A stretch of DNA of 13,880 nucleotides from an uncultured Collinsella sp. (GTDB lineage: Bacteria > Actinomycetota > Coriobacteriia > Coriobacteriales > Coriobacteriaceae). Below, piece after piece: positions 6,815-12,908 of this stretch. The stretch spans positions 1 to 13,880 of the forward strand of contig CABUTN010000043.1 of the NCBI GenBank assembly GCA_902494565.1, written 5' to 3'. The first letter of the stretch is position 1. Every line of letters starts with the position of its first letter. The notes below the pieces were generated by a model that did not search any database, was not told the origin of the DNA, and saw only the letters and a list, made by a program, of their open reading frames with translations. A program made the translations under genes and the position numbers.

Positions 6815-6850
6815 TGCCGACATAAAAGGAACGTCCCTATCTGTCGGGCA
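6815..6850. repeat. Hairpin in the peptidase leader, possible third GGGACG copy
   Basis: CCGACA (6817-6822) pairs with TGTCGG (6842-6847). Outer bases TGC (6815-6817) can also pair with GCA (6848-6850). On the minus strand the loop reads AGGGACGTTCCTTTTA, similar to the T-rich GGGACG loops at 6412 and 6739 in inverse orientation. The promoter of the peptidase gene must lie somewhere in 6753-6888, but I could not pick one with confidence. Confidence 0.4.
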
Positions 6851-6888
6851 TGGGATACCATGGTGGCACCCTAGCGAAAGGATGTTTC

Positions 6889-7977
6889 ATGGCACATGTC
6901 GATGACCAGCGTGTGGCGCGCGTGCTCGATGCGCTCGAGGCCCAGCACTCCGGCGCGCAGCTGCTCGTAAACGACCCGTGGTCGATTTATTACCTGACCG
7001 GCTTTTATGCCGATATGTTCGAGCGTTTTTGTGGCGTGCTGCTCGCGCGCGATGCCGAGCCGGTAATCTTGGTCAACGCCCTGCATCAGCTGCCCGAGTA
7101 CGACAATGCCCGCGTCGCCTATCACACCGATACCGACGTCGTGACCGACGCCATCGCACGCGAGATCGATCCGACCAAACCGCTCGGCATCGACACCGTC
7201 ATGCGCTCCGGCTTTTTGATGCCCCTTATGGATCGTCACGCCGCGAGCGAGTTCTTCCTGGGCGACTTTGCCGTTACCGCTGCACGCACCCACAAGGACG
7301 AAGCCGAGCAGGAGCTCATGCGCGTGTCCTCGGCCGCCAACGACGCCGTGATGGCCGACGCCATCAAGCTCGTTCACGAGGGCGTGACGGAGCGCGAAAT
7401 TGCCAACCAGATGCTCTGTCTGTACCGCAATCACGGCTGCGAGGGCTTTAGCTTTCCGCCCATCGTGAGCTTTGGCGCCAACGCCGGAGACCCGCATCAC
7501 GAGCCCGACGACACCGTACTCAAGTGCGGCGACGTGGTGTTGTTCGACATAGGCGGACGTCGCCGCAACTACTGCTCGGACATGACGCGCACGTTCTTTT
7601 GGGGCGAGCCGGACGAGGAGACAGCGCGCATCTACGACATCGTGCGCCGCGCCAACGAGGCCGCCGAGGCGCTCATCGCACCGGGCGTGCGCATGTGCGA
7701 CCTGGACCGCGCCGCGCGCGACGTGATTGAGGACGCTGGCTATGGGCAGTACTTTACGCACCGCCTGGGTCACTCGATCGGCCTGCAGGACCACGAACCG
7801 GGCGACGTCTCGCTCGTCAACGAACAGGTCGTAGAGCCGGGCATGACGTTCTCTATCGAGCCGGGCATCTACCTCCCCAGCCGTACCGGCGTCCGTATCG
7901 AGGATCTGGCCCTGGTCACCGAGTCCGGCGTCGAGATTCTCAACGCCTACCCCCACGGCCCAGTCCGCCTAGACTAA
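6889..7977 (+). CDS. M24 metallopeptidase (Xaa-Pro aminopeptidase/prolidase type)
   Basis: 362 residues from ATG 6889, chosen for GAAAGGA (6876-6882) 6 bases upstream; an in-frame ATG at 6850 lies inside a hairpin and lacks such a site. The N-terminal half (about 1-130) is a creatinase_N-like domain; the C-terminal half is the pita-bread M24 fold. All five dinuclear-metal ligands are present: D220 (LFDIGG), D231 (SDMTRTFF), H295 (HRLGHSIG), E324 (SIEPG) and E338 (RIEDLAL). It should remove N-terminal residues before proline, or split Xaa-Pro dipeptides, in the cytoplasm; sequence alone does not separate PepP from PepQ. It has no signal peptide. It stands alone, with repeat-filled gaps of 483 and 325 bp on either side. 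Confidence 0.93.
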   Translation: MAHVDDQRVARVLDALEAQHSGAQLLVNDPWSIYYLTGFYADMFERFCGVLLARDAEPVILVNALHQLPEYDNARVAYHTDTDVVTDAIAREIDPTKPLGIDTVMRSGFLMPLMDRHAASEFFLGDFAVTAARTHKDEAEQELMRVSSAANDAVMADAIKLVHEGVTEREIANQMLCLYRNHGCEGFSFPPIVSFGANAGDPHHEPDDTVLKCGDVVLFDIGGRRRNYCSDMTRTFFWGEPDEETARIYDIVRRANEAAEALIAPGVRMCDLDRAARDVIEDAGYGQYFTHRLGHSIGLQDHEPGDVSLVNEQVVEPGMTFSIEPGIYLPSRTGVRIEDLALVTESGVEILNAYPHGPVRLD

Positions 7978-8002
7978 CCCCTCCCCAATAGCCCCTCAAT
8001 AA

Positions 8003-8067
8003 GTTGCGGTGGAATAGTTCCCAGATTGGCCCACAGAGGCATAATCCAGGAACTATTTCACCGCAAC
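8003..8067. repeat. Palindromic repeat B, copy 2
   Basis: GTTGCGGTGGAATAGTTCC (8003-8021) and 8049-8067 are inverted copies at 18 of 19 positions, around a 27-nt loop. The arms match those at 6466-6528; the loop does not. It begins 26 bp after the peptidase stop codon and ends 41 bp before the second C element, nearly the same spacing as copy 1. Confidence 0.9.
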
Positions 8068-8108
8068 TGCCATGGGGCCAAGTCGACCAATTTGACAGTC
8101 TAGAGATG

Positions 8109-8270
8109 CGCCACGTAAGCGGGCTATCTACTACGTTTAACCCGCATAGGTCGACCATGCGGGTCTTTTTCGAAAATTGGCAAGCCATCTACCTGCGGTT
8201 TTAATTTCACAATTCTCGGTGTGGTCGAGGGTAACCGGTCAAACGTAGTAGATAGGCCCATTTCGTGGCG
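8109..8270. repeat. Constant-core/variable-arm hairpin element C, copy 2
   Basis: The arms 8109-8138 and 8241-8270 (30 nt each) match as inverted repeats at 26 of 30 positions and enclose exactly 102 nt (8139-8240). The stretch 8182-8208 matches 6645-6671 of copy 1 at 26 of 27 positions and sits at the same distance from the arms. The right part of the core shares TGGTC, TAAC and GGTC with copy 1. The arms share no visible similarity with those of copy 1. An internal 8-bp stem (8140-8147 with 8157-8164) is present. Both copies have the same orientation. The remaining 8271-8302 shows only a 4-bp hairpin past the folC stop. Confidence 0.88.
8140..8170 (+). terminator. Terminator-like hairpin inside element C copy 2
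   Basis: ACCCGCAT (8140-8147) pairs with ATGCGGGT (8157-8164), and the enclosed GGTCGACC can pair further. The sequence CTTTTT (8165-8170) follows on the plus strand. It could end the peptidase transcript, about 165 bp past its stop codon, although it is also an integral part of the repeat element. Confidence 0.55.
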
Positions 8271-8302
8271 AGCACGCCAACTAACTACCCTGCGGAAGGG
8301 CT

Positions 8303-9646
8303 CTAGCGCAGCAGGCCAGCTACTTCGCCGGCTAGGGTGATGGTGCCGGCTGCTACGAAGGGCTCGCCTGCGGCCTCGAAAACTGCGAGGGCCTCGGACA
8401 CGCTGGGGTACACGCCCGCGAGCTTATCGGCATCAACGAGGGCGGCGAGCTCCTCTGCCGGCAGGGCGCGATCGGAATCGGTCTGCGTCACAATCACGCG
8501 CGGGAAGGCCGGAATCAGCACGTCAACGATACCCGCCACATCCTTGTCGGCCAGCGCGGCGCACAGCAGCGTGGGGCGATTCTCAACGCACGGGTCGATC
8601 TCGTCCAGTGCACTCACAAAATTCTCGCAGCTCTGGGGGTTATGGCAAGCGTCGATCAACTTGAGCGGATTGGTTCCCAGCACATCAAAGCGACCCGGTG
8701 TGGGGCAGTCCATAAGCGACGCATCCAGCGCATCGTGATCGAGCTCACGGCCCAGATAACCCTCGCAGAGCATAATCGCGCACGCGGCATTCTGCGGCTG
8801 ATAGGCCGGCTTGACCATGATCGAGGTATAGATCGCGCGCGGCGTGGTGCAGCTAAACTCCACCGTATCGCCCACATGCGCCGGCACCTTGGTCGTGGCA
8901 TGGCTCACCACGAGCGGCACCACACCGCACTCGCGACAACGGGCGTCCATCACGCGCTGAACGCTCGGCTCGTGCGTACCCTCACCCAGCACAACTAGGC
9001 GCCCGGGTTTGATGACGGCAGCCTTCTCCCCCGCAATGGCCTCGAGCGTGTCGCCCAGGATGCGCGTGTGGTCGAGCCCGATGCCGGTGATGGCAACGGC
9101 GACGGGATCGGTCGCACTCGTGGCGTCCCAACGCCCGCCCATGCCAACCTCGAGCACGGCAACATCTACCGCGGCCTCGGCAAACACTACAAGTGCAGCA
9201 GCCGTCAGCAGGTCAAACGGTGTGATGGTATAGGCGCGCTCCCCCGCCGCCACACGACAGGCATTCACGCGGCGTCCCGCCTCAACAGCAGCAGAAACGC
9301 CACGGGCAAACGCCTCATCGCTCACGACGCACCCATCGACCTCCATGCGCTCGGGATAGTGCACAAGCTGCGGCGACGTATACAGCGCGGTCTTTAACCC
9401 CTCACCACGAAGGATGGCGGCCGAAAAACGCGTGGTCGAAGTCTTGCCATTGGTACCGGCAACCTGAATGCAATCGAAATACTCATCCGGACGCCCCAGC
9501 TCATCGAGCATATCGACAACCGTCTCAAGCAGAGGCCCAGCATCCCCAGAAATCCGCCCCGTATCAGCAGCCAGCCCAACAGCCTCATCAAACGAAAGCA
9601 ACTCAAACGAGAACGGAACGACATAAGACCCAGAACGCTTAGCCAT
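8303..9646 (-). CDS. folC: Folylpolyglutamate synthase / dihydrofolate synthase
   Basis: Mur-ligase-family enzyme that adds glutamate to dihydropteroate or folates using ATP. The start ATG 9646 (MAKRSGSYVV) gives 447 residues and has GGGGGA about 9 bases upstream; a start at 9685 would add a hydrophobic 13-residue leader without good support. The P-loop is GTNGKTST at 64-71, followed by the family stretch EVGMGGRWDATSATDP and, in the C-terminal domain, the DACHNP motif. Length fits the family (422 in E. coli). It lies downstream of valS on the same strand, an order shared with many Gram-positive bacteria. The 280-bp gap between them contains a large hairpin, so folC may have its own promoter; CAGCAA (9732-9737) and AATATC (9710-9715) are weak candidate boxes on the minus strand. 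Confidence 0.95.
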   Translation of the reverse strand: MAKRSGSYVVPFSFELLSFDEAVGLAADTGRISGDAGPLLETVVDMLDELGRPDEYFDCIQVAGTNGKTSTTRFSAAILRGEGLKTALYTSPQLVHYPERMEVDGCVVSDEAFARGVSAAVEAGRRVNACRVAAGERAYTITPFDLLTAAALVVFAEAAVDVAVLEVGMGGRWDATSATDPVAVAITGIGLDHTRILGDTLEAIAGEKAAVIKPGRLVVLGEGTHEPSVQRVMDARCRECGVVPLVVSHATTKVPAHVGDTVEFSCTTPRAIYTSIMVKPAYQPQNAACAIMLCEGYLGRELDHDALDASLMDCPTPGRFDVLGTNPLKLIDACHNPQSCENFVSALDEIDPCVENRPTLLCAALADKDVAGIVDVLIPAFPRVIVTQTDSDRALPAEELAALVDADKLAGVYPSVSEALAVFEAAGEPFVAAGTITLAGEVAGLLR

Positions 9647-9668
9647 AACCCAAAGTCCCCCATAACAG

Positions 9669-9701
9669 AAAAAGAGGCCCACCAAAAAGAATGAGCCCCT
9701 C
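9669..9701 (-). terminator. Weak terminator-like hairpin before folC
   Basis: On the minus strand GAGG (9701-9698) pairs with CCTC (9677-9674); three more pairs form if two G are bulged, and five T follow (complement of 9669-9673). It could stop read-through from valS or act as a leader attenuator for folC. The stem is short, so confidence is low. Confidence 0.28.
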
Positions 9702-9743
9702 GCGTTGACAATATCAGCCTTTACCCGATTGCAGCAAGATCAA

Positions 9744-9761
9744 GGCCACAACCAAGTGGCC
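9744..9761 (-). terminator. Small hairpin in the valS-folC gap
   Basis: GGCCAC (9744-9749) pairs with GTGGCC (9756-9761) around a 6-nt loop. On the minus strand it is followed by TTGATCTT, only mildly T-rich. It may contribute to the end of the valS transcript. Confidence 0.28.
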
Positions 9762-9806
9762 CCAACCTACCAGTTGTAAACAACCACGTAAGCGAACTAG
9801 GAGCGG

Positions 9807-9907
9807 CCCGACGCTTTGCTCGCCGCAAGTTCCGCACGCAAAGGACAGCACTTAATGTGCTGTCCGTCTTGCGCAGGACTGTCCGCAGCGGAGAGCAAAG
9901 CGTCGGG
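9807..9907. repeat. Constant-core/variable-arm hairpin element D, downstream of valS
   Basis: CCCGACGCTTTGCTC (9807-9821) and its exact reverse complement (9893-9907) form the outer stem; CCGC 9823-9826 with GCGG 9888-9891 extends it. Inside, GGACAGCAC (9843-9851) pairs with GTGCTGTCC (9857-9865) around TTAAT, then CGCAA 9837-9841 with TTGCG 9869-9873 across a bulge. Read on the minus strand, the core matches the plus strand of the element at 12644-12756: GTCCTG, then AGCACATTAAGTGCT, then GTGCGGAA. The arms are unrelated. It starts 19 bp past the valS stop and lacks a T tract. Confidence 0.85.
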
Positions 9908-9926
9908 ACGCGTCCCCCAGTACCGC

Positions 9927-12623
9927 CTACGAGAAGTCAGCAACCTGAGCAGTCAGCGCCGTCAGGATCTCCTTGAGCTCAGCTGCACGGTCCCTCTTCT
10001 TCTGGACCACCGCGGGCGCGGCCTTAGCCACAAAGCCCTCGTTAGCGAGCGTCTTCTCGCAGCCGGCGAGCTCCTTCTGGGCCGCGGCGATCTCCTTCTC
10101 CAGGCGTGCCTTCTCGGCCGAAAGGTCAACCTTGCCCTCGAGCACCACAAAGACCTCGACGCCGCTGTCGACCACGGCAATGCTCGCAGCCGGCTTCTCA
10201 ACGTCGGTACCCATAACCAGCGAGGCAGTGTTTGCCAGCGGCTCGATGGTCGAGCGCAGGCTCTCGAGCTTCTCGATGTCCTCGGCACCGGCGCGCACGA
10301 CCACGTCGAGCTCGGCCTTGGGGCTCAAGCGATAACGCGAACGCGTGGCGCGGGCGGCAGAAACGACGGCGCGGCAAAGCTCAAACGCGCGCTCGGCGTC
10401 CTCGTCAACATACTTGGCATAGTCGGCGGGCTCGGGCCACTTGGCAATCATGAGCGCCTCGGCACGGTCAACGTTGCCCTCGGCATCCAGGTCGAGCACG
10501 CTCGCCGGCATGTTGTCCCAGATCTCCTCGGTGACAAACGGCATGAGCGGGTGCATCAGGCGAATTGAGGTATCGAGCACAAAGATCAGGTTGCGCTGCG
10601 CCTGCAGACGGCCCTCGCCCTTCAGGCGGGCCTTGGTGACCTCGACGTACCAGTCGCAGACCTCGTTCCAGAAGAACTGCTGCACGCCACGGGCCATGTC
10701 GCCAAAGGTATAGTTCTCGATGCCCTCGGTGACCATCTTGACGGCCTTGGCAAGACGGCTGAACATCCAGGCGTCGGCCGGCGTCTCCACGACGGGCTCG
10801 CCGGGCGTGTAGCCCTCCATGTTCATGAGCAGGAAGCGGCTGGCGTTCCAGATCTTCGTCACAAACGACTTGGCCTGCTCGGTGCGCGGGCTGTCGATGA
10901 GCTTCTTGGTCTTCTTGTCGATGTTCGCGTCGAACTTGACGTCCTGGTTGTTGGTGCACAGCGTGAGCAGGTTGAAGCGCATGGCGTCGGCGCCGTACAT
11001 GCCAATAAGGTCCATGGGGTCAACGCCGTTGCCCTTGGACTTGGACATGCGGCTGCCATCCTTGGCAAGAATCGTCGGGTAGATGACGACGTCCTTAAAC
11101 GGCACCTCGTCCAGGAAGTACAGCGAGCTCATGACCATGCGGGCGACCCACAGCGCGATGATGTCGCGCGCGGTGACGAGCGCCGTCGTGGGGTGATGTC
11201 CCTCGAGCAGCTCCGGCTTTTGCGGCCAGCCCTGCGTGGCGAAGGTCCACAGCTGCGAGCTGAACCAGGTGTCCAGCACGTTCTCGTCCTGATGCACGTG
11301 ATGGCCGCCGCACTTGGGGCACACGTCGGTGTCCTCGGTAAGGGCGTCCTCCCAGCCGCAGTCCTCGCAGTAGAACACGGGGATGCGGTGGCCCCACCAC
11401 AGCTGGCGGCTGATACACCAGTCCTTGAGGTTCTCCATCCAGGTGGTGTAGGTCTGCGTCCAGCGCGCGGGGTGGAAGGTGACCTTGCCGGAGTTGACGG
11501 CGTCGAGCGCCGGCCCCTTGAGCTTATCGACGGCCACGAACCACTGCTCGGACAGCCACGGCTCAAGCGCGGCGTCGCAGCGGTAGCAGTGCATGACGGA
11601 GTGATCGAGGTCCTCGACGTGATCGAGCAGGTCGTGCTCCTCGAACCACTTGATGACGGCCTCGCGGCACTCGTCGCGGTTCATGCCGGTGAACTCGCCG
11701 TAGCCCTCGACGACCACCGCGTGCTCGTCGAAGATGTTGATCTGCGGCAGGTCGTGGGCCTGACCCATGGCATAGTCGTTGGGGTCGTGAGCAGGCGTTA
11801 CCTTGACGAAGCCAGAGCCGAAATTGGCGTCGACATGCCAATCCTCAAAGATGGGGATCTCGCGGTCCACGATGGGAAGCTTGACGGTCTTACCCACAAA
11901 AGCGGCCTTCTCGGGGTCCTTCGGGGAGACGGCGACGCCCGTGTCGCCGAGCATGGTCTCGGGGCGCGTGGTGGCAACGACGATGTAATCCTGGCCGTTG
12001 ACCGGCTCGGTCAGCGGGTAGCGCAGGTGCCACAGGTGGCCCTTCTCGTCCTTATATTCGGCCTCGTCGTCCGAGATGGCGGTGGTGCAGTTGGGGCACC
12101 AGTTAACGATACGCTTGCCACGGTAGATCAGGCCGTCGTGGTACCAATCGCAGAAGACCTTGCGCACGGCCTGTGCGTAATCCTCGTCCATGGTGAAGCG
12201 CTCGTTGTCGAAGTCGACGGAGCAGCCCATGCGCTTGATCTGCTCGACGATGATGCCGCCGTACTCGTGAGTCCAGTCCCAGCAGGCGTCGACAAACTTG
12301 TCGCGGCCGATCTCCAGGCGGCTGATGCCCTCGCTCTTGAGCTTCTTGTCGACCTTGGTCTGCGTGGCAATACCGGCATGGTCGGTGCCGAGCACCCAAC
12401 GCGTGGACTTGCCGCGCATGCGGGCCATGCGGATGATGGCGTCCTGGATGGAGTCGTCAGTAGCGTGACCCATGTGGAGCTTACCAGTCACGTTGGGAGG
12501 CGGAATGGTGACGGTGCAGTCGCCCACGCCCTCGCGGCGCTTATAGTAGCCGCCGTCGAGCCACTTCTGCAGGATCGCCGGCTCGTTGGTCGACGGATCG
12601 TAGTTCTTGGGCATCTCTTCCAT
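9927..12623 (-). CDS. valS: Valine--tRNA ligase
   Basis: Class I synthetase, 898 residues, charging tRNA-Val in the cytoplasm. The start ATG 12623 (MEEMPKNYDP) follows GGGAGA closely; a second in-frame ATG at 12614 has a weaker site. The HIGH signature is HMGH at 50-53 (PPPNVTGKLHMGHA) and the KMSKS signature is MSKSKG at 526-531. Between them lie the CP1 editing domain and a Cys-rich insertion with CEDC and CPKC that probably binds zinc. The last 70 or so residues (AEKARLEKEIAAAQKELAGCEK) form the C-terminal coiled-coil arm of bacterial ValRS. The gene is bracketed by the two inversely oriented hairpin elements at 9807-9907 and 12644-12756. No T-box leader was found upstream. Confidence 0.97.
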   Translation of the reverse strand: MEEMPKNYDPSTNEPAILQKWLDGGYYKRREGVGDCTVTIPPPNVTGKLHMGHATDDSIQDAIIRMARMRGKSTRWVLGTDHAGIATQTKVDKKLKSEGISRLEIGRDKFVDACWDWTHEYGGIIVEQIKRMGCSVDFDNERFTMDEDYAQAVRKVFCDWYHDGLIYRGKRIVNWCPNCTTAISDDEAEYKDEKGHLWHLRYPLTEPVNGQDYIVVATTRPETMLGDTGVAVSPKDPEKAAFVGKTVKLPIVDREIPIFEDWHVDANFGSGFVKVTPAHDPNDYAMGQAHDLPQINIFDEHAVVVEGYGEFTGMNRDECREAVIKWFEEHDLLDHVEDLDHSVMHCYRCDAALEPWLSEQWFVAVDKLKGPALDAVNSGKVTFHPARWTQTYTTWMENLKDWCISRQLWWGHRIPVFYCEDCGWEDALTEDTDVCPKCGGHHVHQDENVLDTWFSSQLWTFATQGWPQKPELLEGHHPTTALVTARDIIALWVARMVMSSLYFLDEVPFKDVVIYPTILAKDGSRMSKSKGNGVDPMDLIGMYGADAMRFNLLTLCTNNQDVKFDANIDKKTKKLIDSPRTEQAKSFVTKIWNASRFLLMNMEGYTPGEPVVETPADAWMFSRLAKAVKMVTEGIENYTFGDMARGVQQFFWNEVCDWYVEVTKARLKGEGRLQAQRNLIFVLDTSIRLMHPLMPFVTEEIWDNMPASVLDLDAEGNVDRAEALMIAKWPEPADYAKYVDEDAERAFELCRAVVSAARATRSRYRLSPKAELDVVVRAGAEDIEKLESLRSTIEPLANTASLVMGTDVEKPAASIAVVDSGVEVFVVLEGKVDLSAEKARLEKEIAAAQKELAGCEKTLANEGFVAKAAPAVVQKKRDRAAELKEILTALTAQVADFS

Positions 12624-12643
12624 ATATCTCTCCCTGTCCCGCC

Positions 12644-12756
12644 GGCGTGTCCGCCTGCTTGGTTTTCGCTCGGTCAGGTCCTGGCTCGCACGAAGAGCAC
12701 ATTTAGTGCTCTTCGGCTCGTGCGGAATCTACGAAAACCAAGCAGGCGGACACGCC
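12644..12756. repeat. Constant-core/variable-arm hairpin element D, upstream of valS
   Basis: The arms 12644-12668 and 12732-12756 are perfect 25-bp inverted repeats around a 63-nt core. In the core CGAAGAGCAC (12691-12700) pairs with GTGCTCTTCG (12706-12715) around ATTTA, continued by CGCA 12687-12690 with TGCG 12721-12724 across a 5-nt bulge. The core is homologous to the inverse strand of 9807-9907; the arms are not. It ends only 20 bp upstream of the valS start codon, so it would be in the valS leader RNA unless the promoter lies inside it. No strong valS promoter is seen in 12757-12851; TATTCT preceded by TGT on the minus strand is a weak extended -10 candidate. Confidence 0.88.
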
Positions 12757-12851
12757 TTAGGTATCGATTACTTCAGTCTGAATGGACTTTGCTGAGACTT
12801 TAAACAAACACACAGAATAACACAGGTAGTTGGGGTTATTGCGTATATATA

Positions 12852-12887
12852 AAATAGCCTCCGACCGCGGATGGTCGGAGGCTATTT
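12852..12887 (-). terminator. clpX terminator
   Basis: AAATAGCCTCCGACC (12852-12866) and GGTCGGAGGCTATTT (12873-12887) form a perfect 15-bp stem around GCGGAT. On the minus strand the stem ends in TATTTTATATA, a good T-rich tail. It lies 21 bp past the clpX stop and separates clpX from valS transcription. Confidence 0.88.
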
Positions 12888-12908
12888 GCAAGCACATTTT
12901 TGGCTGGT

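Noticed and set aside
6581..6823. An 80-codon minus-strand frame through element C copy 1, with KLKPQVDGL also readable in copy 2
   Set aside because: The shared peptide follows from the conserved DNA core; the frames outside the core do not match and there is no ribosome-binding site. The element is better explained as a hairpin.
6573..8270. Insertion-sequence or integron attC interpretation of the C elements
   Set aside because: Terminal repeats of one family should be alike between copies, but these arms are not; there is no transposase or integrase and no attC core site.
9807..9907. Classical Rho-independent terminator for valS
   Set aside because: The stem is strong but there is no T run on either side, and a homologous element lies upstream of valS in the inverse orientation.
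11193..12803. A 536-codon plus-strand frame opposite valS
   Set aside because: Antisense shadow of valS, with no ribosome-binding site or recognisable motif.
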